From the NCBI RefSeq assembly GCF_002099425.1, contig NW_018344164.1, forward strand, positions 1,859,001 to 1,923,000: DNA of 64,000 nucleotides. The letters run 5' to 3'. A program made the translations under genes and the position numbers. Shown here piece after piece: positions 54,975 through 64,000 of the stretch (position 1 is the first letter of the stretch; each line of letters begins with the position of its first letter). Source of the DNA: Phascolarctos cinereus (Eukaryota > Chordata > Mammalia > Diprotodontia > Phascolarctidae). The notes under the pieces are model-generated. The model was given only the letters and a program-made list of their open reading frames with translations. It did not search any database and had not been told where the DNA came from.

Positions 54975-55415
54975 TATTTTTAAACATTCACTTTTTTACA
55001 AGATTTTGAGTTTCAAATTTTTCTCCCTCCATATTTCCCCTTCCTCCTCTGTGAGACAGCAAGCAATCTGATATAGGTTATATATGTGCAATCATGTTAA
55101 ACATATTTCTGCGTTAGTCATGTTGTGAAAGAAGAAACAAAACAAAATGGGCAAACCACAAAACCAAAACCAAAAACCAGAAAACAAATGAAAATAGTAT
55201 GCTTCGATCTGCATTCAGACTCCATAGTTCTTTCTTTGGATGTGCATAGAATTTTCCATCATGAGTCTTTTCAGATTGTCTTGGATCATTGTATTGCTGA
55301 GAAGAGCTAAATCTATCATAGTTGATCATTGCACAATGTTGCTGTTACTGTGTACAATGTTCTCCTGGTTCTGGTCACTTCACTCAGCATCAGTTCATGT
55401 AAGTTTTTCCAGGTT
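54975..55415 (-). mobile_element. 5'-truncated L1, antisense, with TSD
   Basis: The A-rich end lies at left; then 'agattttgagtttcaaattt', 'aatcatgttaaacatatttc', 'aatctgatataggtt', 'gcattcagactccatagttc' and 'tgctgttactgtgtacaatg' form the L1 3' UTR in reverse. The right end enters the last codons of ORF2. A 15-bp TSD with one mismatch ('aaaagatgaacttta') lies at 54960-54974 and 55416-55430. Confidence 0.85.
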
Positions 55416-55439
55416 AAAAGATAAACTTTAGACTGAAAT

Positions 55440-56222
55440 CAGCTTCCCCATTTTTTTCATACCATCACAAACATCTGTGAGAAGTCACAGACTTTAGTAC
55501 AGTATGGAGAAATGCTGAGGAGGAGAGTCCTTAGCATCAGCTAAAAAATGGATTTGAGATTTGGAACTAGCTTCCTGGGTTTTTTGGATTTTTTTTTAGT
55601 TTGTACCTCCTCCCTGCCCCCACTCCCAGTACATCTCTGAGTTGAAAGTAGACCAGGGAATGCTGTGAAAGTGAGCCATTAGCTCTGCTTTCAGCTTTCA
55701 TAAAAGAAAGGACAAATCTTCACTGCAAATTAGAGCAATTGGACTAAATGATGGTCTATTAATAAATCAGTGGAACAATTTCATTACTTTCCCTGCCGTG
55801 TTCAAATAGAGGGCTGTTGTGGGCTCTTCAGTGGGGTTCTCCAGTGTGAATTTCTCGAGCTGGGATTTCTGTCAGATGTTCCAATGTTGTTGACTTGTCA
55901 GTTGGGCTTCCTGGGAGCAACTCATACAAATTCAGTGACATATTTGATCTTTGAGGTCATGGTGGTCTGTGCTCACACGCGTAATTGGTTACACAGCCAC
56001 TAACGGGAAGATATACTCTAGAAATTTGTTGGACCGAAATTTGTATGGTGAAAACTCAGCATAAAAGTATTTTTATTTCATGGCAACATGTTCTGCCTTC
56101 TCCCATCTCTACATTTCTTCTTGCTCATGATACACACATGCCAGGAAGGGGCTTCCTCTTCTCCATCTCTATAACTCTTCATCAAATTTGGGTAACACAG
56201 CAGATGAGTTTTAAGAGCCAGT
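55440..56222. other. Unique non-coding stretch
   Basis: I see no repeat. The AT-rich part at 55690-55800 holds several TAAT/ATTA-type motifs. Plus-strand frames at 55770-56003 and 55985-56275 have no known domain. Confidence 0.35.
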
Positions 56223-56228
56223 GGGGGT

Positions 56229-56893
56229 TTGTATTATTGTTGTTCAGTTGTTCAATCGTCTCCAACACTTTGTGACCTCATGGACCATAGCAAGCCAGGC
56301 CCTCCATCATCTCCCAAAGTCTGTCTGAGCTCATGTTCATTACTTCCGTTGCACTATCTATCCATCTCATCCTCTGCCATCCCCCTTTTCTTTCTGCCTT
56401 CCATCTTTCCCAACATTAGGGTCTTTTCCAGTAAGTCCCATCTTCTCATTATATGGCCAAAGTGTTTAAGCTGCAGCTTCACTATTTGACCTTCTGGTGA
56501 AAAGACTGAATTAATTTCTTTAAGTATTGACTAACTTGATTCCTTGCTGTCCAAGAGACTCAAAAGTCTTCTCTGGCACCACAATTTGAAAGCATCGATT
56601 CTGTGGTGCTCAACTTTCCTTATATTCCAGCTCTCGCAGCCATGCATTGCTATTGGAAAAACCATAGCTTTGACTATACAGACCTTTGTCAAAAAGGGCA
56701 TGTCTCTGCTTTTTAGTTTGCTGTCCAGATTTGCCACAGCTTTTGTTCCAAGGAGCAAGTGTCTTTTAATGTCATGGCTGCAGTCATTGTCTGTGGTGAT
56801 CTTGAGCCCAAGAATATAAAATCTGACACTGCTTCTATTTCTTCTCCCTCATTTGCCAGGAAGTGATGGCACCAGATGCCAAGGTCTTAGGTT
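56229..56893 (-). mobile_element. RTE (Bov-B-like) LINE 3' end, antisense
   Basis: The minus-strand frame at 56531-56758 reads LGTKAVANLDSKLKSRDMPF, LTKVCIVKAMVFPIAMHGCE and HRIDAFKLWCQRRLL. That is the RTE-clade ORF2 segment after the RT (the typical RKAMTNLDSILKSRDITL...YGCESWT). The left end (56229-56280) is the 3' end of the element and has the same tail as the MAR1-like SINEs. The 5' part, including the catalytic RT core, is missing. Confidence 0.85.
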
Positions 56894-57046
56894 TGTTTTA
56901 GCAGCTACCCCTGGCCCAACTAGGGACAACAACCTCTCTTCCACTTTTAGACTCGACTTTTGGAAGCATTTAAAAGCAAAGAGAGCCTATGCTTCTAGGC
57001 TGGTGTTTCTTAGAGTGTACCTTATTTCTTCCCCCTTCCCCACTTT

Positions 57047-57095
57047 ATTTGTTTGTTTGTTTGTTTGTTTGTTTGTTTGTTTATTTGTTTGTTTT
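57047..57095. repeat. TTTG array at an L1 tail
   Basis: About 11 TTTG units directly abut the antisense L1 3' end, so they probably derive from its A-rich tail (CAAA). Confidence 0.95.
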
Positions 57096-57805
57096 TAGTT
57101 TTCAACATTCACTTTTATAAGATTTTGAGTTCTAAATTTTCCCCTCCTTCCTCTCCCCAGCCCCAAGTTGGCTTGTAATTTGATAGAGGCTATATGTGTA
57201 CAATCATTTTAAACATATTTACCCACTAGTCATGTTGTGCAAGAAGAACCAGAACAAAAGGGGAAAAACCATGAGAAAGAAAAAAAAGAGGGAAAATAGT
57301 ATGCTTCAATCTGCATTCAGACTCCATAGTTCTTTCTCTGGATATGGTTAGCATTTTCCATCATGGAATTGTCTTAGATTGTTGCATTGCTGAGAAGAGC
57401 TAACTCTATCAAAGTTGATCATTGTACAATGTTGCTGTTACTTTGTACAGTGTTCTCCTGGTTCTGCTTACTTCACTCAGAATCAGTTCATGCAAGTCTT
57501 TCCAGGTTTTTCTGAAATTTGCCTGCTCATCATTTCTTATAGCATAATAGTATTCCATTACATTCATATACCACAACTTGTTCAGCCATTCCTCAATGGG
57601 CATTCCCTCAGTTTCCAATTCTTTGCCACCACAAAAGGAATCACTATAAATACCCTTGTACAAATAGGTCATTTCCCCTCCTTTTAAAAAATCTCTTTGG
57701 GATACATAGTTGTGGTATTGCTGGATCAAAGGGTATGCACAGTTTTATAGCCCTTTGGCATAGTTCCAAATTGCTCTCCAGAATGGTGGGATCAGTTCAC
57801 AACTA
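57096..57805 (-). mobile_element. 5'-truncated L1 with ORF2 C-terminus, antisense
   Basis: Left to right: 3' UTR in reverse ('agattttgagttctaaattt', 'gtatgcttcaatctgcattc'), then the ORF2 end. The minus-strand frame 57409-57729 reads YKGIYSDSFCGGKELETEGM, LNKLWYMNVMEYYYAIRNDE and LSEVSRTRRTLYK, the L1 ORF2 C-terminal region. About 106 codons remain open. RT and endonuclease domains are absent. Confidence 0.85.
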
Positions 57806-58009
57806 AAGCAGACCTTATTTCTCTGGCTGTAGCAAAACAAAGGAGAATAAGAAAATCTTCATGAGGCTTGGTTGTGGCAGAGCAGGGTGGTTCTGGGGAG
57901 CCTGGCTACCCGGGTGAATTTTTCTGTGTATGTATGTGTGTTCCATCCATTATTTTGTATTATAAGCTGCCCGAGAACTTAAGGATAGAAGGAAAATAGA
58001 ATAAACAGT

Positions 58010-58300
58010 CATTAAGAACCTACTATGTGCCAGGCACTGTTCTAAGAACTTCACAAATATTATCTCATTTGATCCTCAGAACCAACCTGGGAGGAGGTGC
58101 TGTTGTGATCCTCATTTTACCGTTGAGGAGACTGAGGCAAGCAAGTCTTCCTATCTCCAGGCCCAGAGCTCTATCCACTGTGCCACCTAGCACAGAAAAC
58201 TGGGCTATGATGAGGCTGTGTTGAGTTACCCAGCTAATATGTGTCAGAAACAGTATCTGAGCCAGGTCTTCCTGATGTCGGGCCTCATACCTCTGTTACT
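58010..58300 (-). mobile_element. MIR/Ther-1 CORE-SINE, minus
   Basis: 'aagaacctactatgtgccag', 'tattatctcatttgatcctc', 'attttaccgttgaggagact', 'tctatccactgtgccaccta'. A second reverse core fragment ('tacccagctaatatgtgtca') follows at about 58228. Confidence 0.6.
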
Positions 58301-58591
58301 TCTCTCATTAGTGAAGTATCGTGGGTTTCATGGAGGATGTCCTGCCAAGTGGAAAAAGAATTCTCTACAGATGGTAAAGTCTGGTAGATACTCTCGTTTG
58401 TGGGTGACATTGTACTGATTGTATCAAGGCCTAAAACACTACAGGACCTCCTTAATGAGATCTACAACCACTCACTCAAAAGAGACGAGTCTGATGGTCT
58501 ACACTGAAAAAAACAAATTAATGGAATATGTCCCTTTTTTCAAACTGTGACATAGAGTTGGATGGGTAGTCCGTTAAATTGATCTTATAGT

Positions 58592-58655
58592 AATGTATGT
58601 GTGTGTGTGTGTGTGTGTGCGTGCATGTGTGTGCCTGTGTGCATGCATGTGTAGA
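58592..58655. repeat. GT microsatellite
   Basis: A GT run at 58594-58620 is followed by imperfect TG/CA units. Confidence 0.9.
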
Positions 58656-58769
58656 CAACCATGAAAACAGACAGTGATGTGGCCCCAGAATTGAATAGGA
58701 AGAGGAAAGGTGGTTGTGTTGCATTTGGAAAATTAAAGCTTCCTGACAAAAAATCCATTATGCTATTTA

Positions 58770-59000
58770 ATTTTATTTAAAAAAAACTTTTATTCATTTT
58801 AAACTTAAATACAAAGAGAAAAAAACCGAACATTTTCATATACACAGCAGAACATAAGAAAGGATTCAGTATAAAACAATGCATTTCCATGTCTTGAAAA
58901 CCTATATAATAAATGCTAAAATTTCAAAGCAACTCGTTTTCCTTCTTGTTTTTTACATTGTATTGATATCTTTTGTATTGTATGTCAACTTCATTTCCAA
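58770..59000 (-). mobile_element. 3' tail of the same L1-derivative family, antisense
   Basis: Reverse-complemented, 58780-58880 gives 'aatcctttcttatgttctgc', 'atatgaaaatgttcgg' and 'tatttaagtttaaaatgaa'. These match the tail of the element at 46022-49306 ('aatcctctcatgttctgcta', 'gtatttaagttaagcttta'). The copy is 5'-truncated. Confidence 0.55.
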
Positions 59001-59074
59001 ATTTTGTCCACTGCCCAATTTTAAAGCCTGATCTTTCTGCTTTAGGTGAGTACAAGGTTTTTATCCTTGTCTTT

Positions 59075-59435
59075 TACAGGACTTAGATGTGATGTTGTGA
59101 AAATTGGGCTCAATTTGAAGTCAGAGAGGACCAGAGTTCAGGACCTACCTTTGACACTTCTTACCTATATGGCCTTGGACAAGTCATTCAACCTCCATAG
59201 GGTTTATTTGTGCTGCAAAGGGCAATAATAAATGTGTGGTACTCACCTGAAGTTTAAAAAAATCAGGGTTTTTTTATTTCCATTTTTAAAAATTTCTTTT
59301 CATTTTTTATTTGAAATAATTCAATAACTACTAATTTATTGGGGGGAAAATAACACCTACATCACACGCTTATTATGAGAATCAAATCAGATAAGAAATA
59401 TAAAGTGCTTTGCAAATCTTAGACAGCCTAACCTA
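59075..59435 (+). mobile_element. Ther-1/MIR SINE, plus, split
   Basis: The 5' part ('tgaagtcagagaggaccaga', 'atatggccttggacaagtca') and the 3' part from about 59345 ('aataacacctacatcacacg', 'gagaatcaaatcagataaga') are separated by roughly 100 bp of T/A-rich sequence. Confidence 0.5.
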
Positions 59436-59539
59436 AAGCCTATGTCTGCTGTTTTACAACACTGAAAGATGCAGAGTTGTAGATTTCAGCTTCATGACAA
59501 GGAGTTATTGCTGTCTTTCATCATGGGCCCCTTCGGTAG

Positions 59540-59680
59540 TCTGATAAATCCATGGACCTGATCACTGAAATACTTTTAATTACATAAAATAATCTAAAGT
59601 AACATTAATATAATTAAATATAAAATAATAACCTAAAACACATGGGATTACAAAAGAAATCAATGATCTTGAAATAGTCT
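59540..59680 (+). repeat. AT-rich dispersed element, family unknown
   Basis: 'aaatccatggacctgatcac', 'aattacataaaataatctaa', 'catgggattacaaaagaaat' resembles 27355-27450 ('ggaccctttctcagaataat', 'gaattacaaggaaactaatt'). Confidence 0.4.
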
Positions 59681-59689
59681 ACAGAAAGG

Positions 59690-60625
59690 AAGACAGAATC
59701 ACGTGTGACCTAGCAGCATGCCTAACAACTATAATAATTTTGAAGTAGCAATGAGCATAAATTATATTCCATGACATCTGTAATAATTGTAATTTGATGT
59801 GAAAATATCTGTGATTTTTCTTGGTAACAAAGTGCCAGATATTGCTAATACTGCTATGGTTAGTTATGTACATTTATAGTTAGAGGACTTGCTAAATTTC
59901 AGTATGGTTAATGAAAATAAAGATGTAATTTTCTGCTCCATCCAAGGTCACAAACCCTGGACTCCAGACTAATAAACCCCACTTTATAGTCTGACCTTCT
60001 GGAGGGGAAAAGACTGCATGTCTTTTATTCAGCTTGCTGTATGGTACTCAGTGCATAGAAGATGCTCAGTGGACACTGACCGATGGCATTCACATGCATC
60101 ATATGACCCATCTGCAGAATGTTGCTTATTTGCAGGTAGGTATGTGTGTCTGCAGATGGACCCTTCAGTCACACCCGATTCAGAGAAATTATTGAGATCT
60201 AGTAGAAGCATCAGGACACTTTTAAAACGGTAGCTATGGAAGGGGTGGAAGTCAAGGTATGCAAATGTTGAGTGAGCTGTTTCTGATTCGAATAATAAAT
60301 AAAACAGTGACCCTATTACAAAGTTCTTGGAGAATTTTAGAAACTGTGCTTTGATGAGAAAGAAAGAAGGAGGGAGGAGTAGAACTAATTCTACTCGGTA
60401 TTTGTTCAGGGATTTGTTCCTTCTGCTTAACTTAAATCCAAGCTAATAGTCTTAATGGTTTTTAATGGCCCTAAATGGTTCTCTAAATAGGGCAGGGCTG
60501 ACCTGGACAATTTTCGCCCTTTTAGGAAGCCCACAGGTCTATCAGATTTATCAGTTACATGATTTATTGGTCACTAGGAGCAGATTATAGCCAGTGGACC
60601 TGGTTTTTAATCTTGACTACTTAAT
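59690..60625. other. Unique non-coding stretch
   Basis: I see no repeat or gene. Complementary short frames at 60018-60233 (plus) and 60029-60211 (minus) have no motif. Confidence 0.35.
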
Positions 60626-60668
60626 TCCTGCATGTCTTTTTTAAAGTCTCTTCCCTTTCTGATCCTCA

Positions 60669-60750
60669 GATCCCCTTCCCTTCCCTTCTTCCCTTCCCTT
60701 CCCTTCCCTTCCCTTCCCTTCCCTTCCCTTCCCTTCCCTTCTCTTCCCTT
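60669..60750. repeat. TTCCC pentanucleotide array
   Basis: About 15 TTCCC units with a few single-base variants near the right end. It abuts the 3' end of the 7SL-derived sequence. Confidence 0.95.
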
Positions 60751-60780
60751 GCCTTCTCTCTCTCCCTTAAGCAGTATGGG

Positions 60781-60937
60781 CCCCACCCCACCCCCTCCAC
60801 CAAATCACCATATTGGAAGGCAGATTTAGTGTGGAAGTGCTAGCCGTACTCTAGGCCAGAATCCTGGAGCTCAAGCAGCCCATCAACCTCAGCCTCCCCA
60901 CTAGCAGGAACTATAGACATGTACTACCACACCCAGC
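60781..60937 (-). pseudogene. 7SL (SRP) RNA pseudogene, 5' half
   Basis: 7SL RNA is the scaffold of the signal recognition particle. The minus strand starts 'gctgggtgtggtagtacatg' (7SL: GCCGGGCGCGGTGGCGCGTG) and continues 'ggggaggctgaggttgatgg', 'ctgcttgagctccaggattc' and 'tggcctagagtacggctag'. It then passes into the S domain: 'cactaaatctgccttccaat', 'atatggtgatt'. The S-domain part is absent from primate Alu, so this is 7SL itself. About 157 of some 300 nt are present. Many differences are C-to-T or G-to-A at CpG sites, so it is an old copy, not a working gene. Confidence 0.8.
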
Positions 60938-60959
60938 ATTCTGTTTCTACCTCCATTAA

Positions 60960-62655
60960 ACATGCTAGCCATCCTCAAAACATTAATTTAAAAATTTTCC
61001 TGGTGCAGTGCTCAATTAAGATTTGCATATGATCATGTCAAGTCAAGGCTCAAACAGAAAAGTGAGTGCTCGCAGCCAACTCTGACTAGGCTTCCTGATT
61101 TCCCATTGCCATCTTTTCCCAGCTCTGGAGTCCCCCCTTACTGCCACCATTAGTTTTGGCCACTGGGGGGTGCATATCCCCATCTATACACACCGAAGTA
61201 TAGCTGTATCTACTGCTTCCTATAGGCCAATATTCACATCTTAAATGAATTCAAACATGGAATCCTTTGGGACTCTAATATATTAGTGAAATCTGCAAAT
61301 GTTGGTTTGGGGATTTTTGAGGTATGGAATGCCTTTGGAATGAAGGACAACAATCAAGAAAATTTGGGAGCAAAATAGAGAAAAGAATGCCCTTTCACAC
61401 CAAATAATCACCAAGTGTAATGCTTTAATTTTAAAATTAAATTTAAGTTGATTTAGCTTTGGGGTTCATATAGAACTTTGTGTTGGCTCTTTTAGAAGAC
61501 AATATCACTGGAATCACAAATTTCCCACCAAACTCTGATGATGTCACAGGCTCTACAAATGACCATCTAGAAAACACTGTCCCAGAAAAATCCACAAATG
61601 GTTAAAGGAGTCATTTTAAGGAGAAATGAAGGCAAATGAAAACAATTCGAGTACAAACAGGATCATGTGAGAAATGGAGATGTTCCTTCCTCGTCCTTAC
61701 AGATGAGAAAGAGCCCTGCTGAATATGGGTTTTTGAACTGACCTCCGTGCTGACTGACCAAAGTTCTTCAAACTTTGAGTCCAAGGTAGAAAGAAGTTGG
61801 CATCACTTCCAGAACAGGTGGGAGGTTCAGTACTTCCCAGAATGCGTCTCCTGCTCTTATCAGTGTTTGTGGGGCCGCCATCTTTCTTTCTGAGTCCTAG
61901 CTGCTCATCATTTCCATCATAGTTACCCTCAGTCCTTTGGCCCCCACCGAGAAGGGCAGTTTCCTCTTTAGACTCCTGGCCATTAAGGCATCATCTGATT
62001 ACCTTCCTTCATTTTGGACGTCTCTATGACTATGACCTCTAAAAGTAATGCTCTTATCCTTGAGCTGTTTATCTGTTTTCTTCAGTTTGTCTGAATTATA
62101 TTTACTAAGTCAGTTGTTGAACCTTGAGCCTAGGGGTAAATGCAAAGGCTCCTCTGCTTGCTTGGAGCTGGCCAGACTGACTCTTACCAGTGGCTCTGGT
62201 GTCTTTTTTTGATCTTAAATCCTGTCTTTCCCTGGAGGCTGTGTGAGTCACACTGGCTTGATCCACCTTCCAGAGGACTCTGGGTCTTCCTTCTTCAAAG
62301 CCCAAGTTTTCTTTTGGGCCATCAGCTATGTTCTTGGTCTGACAGAGAGGGACACTATGAGCCCAAAGCTTATTGGCTTGCTAGAGATGATGGGCATTTC
62401 TCAAACTAGGTGAATGATCAAGCTGATCCGCCCTGCCTATTTTCCCATGTTCTGACCCTTGATGAATAATACCTCAGGTGGTTTGCTAGGATCACATCTT
62501 TGCCTTTTACAGTAATAATACACAGTGAGTAGCTGTAATTATGATGTCCTGAAAATTTTTTTCCTTATCTGAATTTTCAATTAAGTAGGAAACTGTCATG
62601 CTCATTTGAAATTGTCAAAGGGATACGTTTCTTCACTATGATGGACATCCTTTTC
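60960..62655. other. Long unique stretch
   Basis: I see no recognisable repeat over about 1.7 kb, the longest such interval in the window. Frames at 62105-62305 (minus) and 62140-62409 (plus) overlap on opposite strands and show no motif. Confidence 0.4.
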
Positions 62656-62659
62656 TTCT

Positions 62660-62800
62660 AAAGCACTCTTGATAAGTTGCCTCATTTAAGCCTGACAACG
62701 CTATGGGGTAGTTATTCCAGGTATTTAAATGCCGATTTTATAGATGAGAAAACCAAGATGGAGAGGGACAGTTTCACAACCAGCAGCGTTGGAGGCAGGA
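62660..62800 (-). mobile_element. MIR/Ther-1 SINE fragment, minus
   Basis: 'cctcatttaagcctgacaac', 'gattttatagatgagaaaac' and 'tggaggcaggatt' in reverse order. Confidence 0.5.
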
Positions 62801-63024
62801 TTAAAAATAGCAACCACAACATAAATGTCTTATTGATGCTTTAGAAAAAAATCACTGTGACTTTCCAAGAATTCCCTTTTCATGCATCCCCAATTTCTCC
62901 TTGTGCTGAAGATGTGTAGTTAAGCAAAACATGGTGATCGGTTAGCCAAGTTTGACAACCACGCCTCATTCCCCAGATGCAGGAAGTGAACATGGGTCTC
63001 CCTGATTTTAAGTCTTGCTCCAGA

Positions 63025-63290
63025 GGCAGCTGGGTTGCTCAGTGGTTAGAGCGCTGGGCTTGGAATCAGGGTGACGTGAGTTTTAAACCAGTCTGAGATA
63101 CTTCTTAGCTGCATGACACTGGGCAAATTATTTAACCTTTGTCTGCCTCAGTTTCCTGAATTGTAAAATGAGGACATTAACTGTACCTGCCTTATAGGGT
63201 TGTTGTGAGGATCAAAAGAGATAATATTTGTAAAACACTAGCATGGTGGCTGGCACATAGCAGGTGCTTTACAAATGCTTATGCCCTCTA
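63025..63290 (+). mobile_element. Ther-1 CORE-SINE, plus, nearly complete
   Basis: Head 'aggcagctgggttgctcagt', core 'gcatgacactgggcaaatta', 'cctcagtttcctgaattgta', 3' part 'gggttgttgtgaggatcaaa' and the L2-type end 'ctggcacatagcaggtgctt'. Confidence 0.8.
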
Positions 63291-63294
63291 CTCT

Positions 63295-63760
63295 GTCTTC
63301 CTTATGGATTAATTATTAATTATAAGAACTAAAAAGGAAAAATTAATTTAAAAAATTTTCAACTGTAAGAAGGCTGCAGCATTTTATGAAATGTAATTGC
63401 TTCATATAATTGAAGAATAACAATTCGTGAAAAGTTTTCATGTCTTAATTGCAATAAAATACTTATTTGAGTTACACACAGATGTAACATTTGCATAATA
63501 ACAGCACCTGTGGATAAAGAAGAATGGATTTTTAAAAAACCCAGCTGTGGCTGACTTTTCACAGGGAGGGGCAGCAGAATAGAAATAGAGTTATGACATT
63601 TGTACTAGAAGCTTGGAAGCATTTCTTAGAAAGACAGGCTTTTAAGAAAACTGTTTCAAAGAATACACTTATGGGACAATACCTTGGCTGTTAATAACCA
63701 TGTCAGGTTGAGGCAAAAGTGTAACTTTTAGGCCCTTTTTACCAAATGGTGGGCTTTGCT
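63295..63760. other. Unique non-coding stretch
   Basis: I see no gene or repeat. Confidence 0.35.
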
Positions 63761-63764
63761 TCTA

Positions 63765-63977
63765 CAAAGGCAGCTGGCGAAGCGGCACAGTGGATAAGCT
63801 TATGAATGTGAAGACTTGAGTTCAAATCCAACCTCAGAAGCTTACTAACTGGTGATCACTGGCAATGTCTTAACCTCTCTGGGCTTCAAATTCCTTCTTT
63901 GTAAAGTGGATATAAATAATACTGCCCCGGCTCATAGTAAGCCTTAAATGAGACAATACAGTGCTTTACAAATCTCT
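63765..63977 (+). mobile_element. Ther-1/WSINE-type CORE-SINE, plus
   Basis: Head 'ggcagctggcgaagcggcac', 'cttgagttcaaatccaacct', then 'ggatataaataatactgccc', 'aaatgagacaatacagtgct'. A second SINE interrupts the 3' end. Confidence 0.65.
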
Positions 63978-64000
63978 GTTGTTCAGTTATGTCTGACTGT
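63978..64000 (-). mobile_element. MAR1-like SINE tail, cut by window end
   Basis: 'tgttgttcagttatgtctga' is the start of an antisense MAR1-like tail. The rest lies outside the window. Confidence 0.6.

Noticed and set aside
60840-60940. Alu-like sequence on the minus strand, suggesting primate DNA or contamination
   Set aside because: It continues into the 7SL S domain, which Alu lacks, and the surrounding SINEs are marsupial types; a 7SL pseudogene explains it.
1-64000. Search for retroviral or other LTR elements
   Set aside because: I found no paired LTRs, primer-binding site or gag/pol/env-like frames. The RT traces belong to LINE clades (L2, CR1/L3) and the L1 pieces are non-LTR.

Overview
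The window looks like non-coding nuclear DNA from a marsupial mammal. It is AT-rich and CpG-poor, with no dense coding, no operon structure and no host gene I can recognise. The taxon call rests on the repeats: many copies of a tRNA/CORE-type SINE with an RTE (Bov-B-like) 3' tail (called MAR1/WSINE1-like here), marsupial-type L1 3' ends, Ther-1/MIR CORE-SINEs, and old L2 and CR1/L3 LINEs. I cannot tell from sequence alone whether it is an American or an Australian marsupial. Family names come from recalled consensus features, not from a database search.

Layout. 1-9 kb: mostly unique sequence with L2 and SINE fragments, one L2 split by a SINE with a 15-bp target-site duplication (TSD), and an unrecognised partly open stretch at 3.4-4.3 kb. 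9-16 kb: CR1/L3 3' ends on both strands, a 220-bp TC tract, many CORE-SINEs and a TTTC tract grown from a SINE tail. 16-19.4 kb: a long decayed L2 with reverse-transcriptase remnants, split by an L1 tail, a second SINE type and a TA/TG microsatellite. 19.4-37 kb: SINE and LINE-tail mosaic separated by unique stretches. 37-46 kb: a second long L2, a CR1/L3 reverse-transcriptase remnant, a 270-bp purine tract and a tiny mariner-like palindrome. 46.0-49.3 kb: an apparently full-length but compact L1 derivative (half-L1-like) with ORF1, only scraps of ORF2, and three tandem repeats of about 128 bp. 49.3-64 kb: unique stretches, an antisense L2, 5'-truncated L1 copies, an RTE 3' end, a 7SL RNA pseudogene on the minus strand and terminal SINEs.

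No set of genes works together here. The biology visible is the history of mobile elements: RTE and MAR1-type SINEs share a 3' tail (donor and parasite in one window), L1 copies show A-rich tails and TSDs, and nested insertions give a relative age order (L2 and CR1/L3 oldest, then MIR/CORE-SINEs, then L1, MAR1 and WSINE). Most open frames in the window lie in repeats (microsatellites, SINE cores, LINE fragments) and are not genes. I found no retroviral or LTR element, CRISPR array or host RNA gene that looks intact. I did not find a convincing new biological system; the best leads are the compact L1 derivative, the 7SL pseudogene and a few small uncharacterised repeat families.
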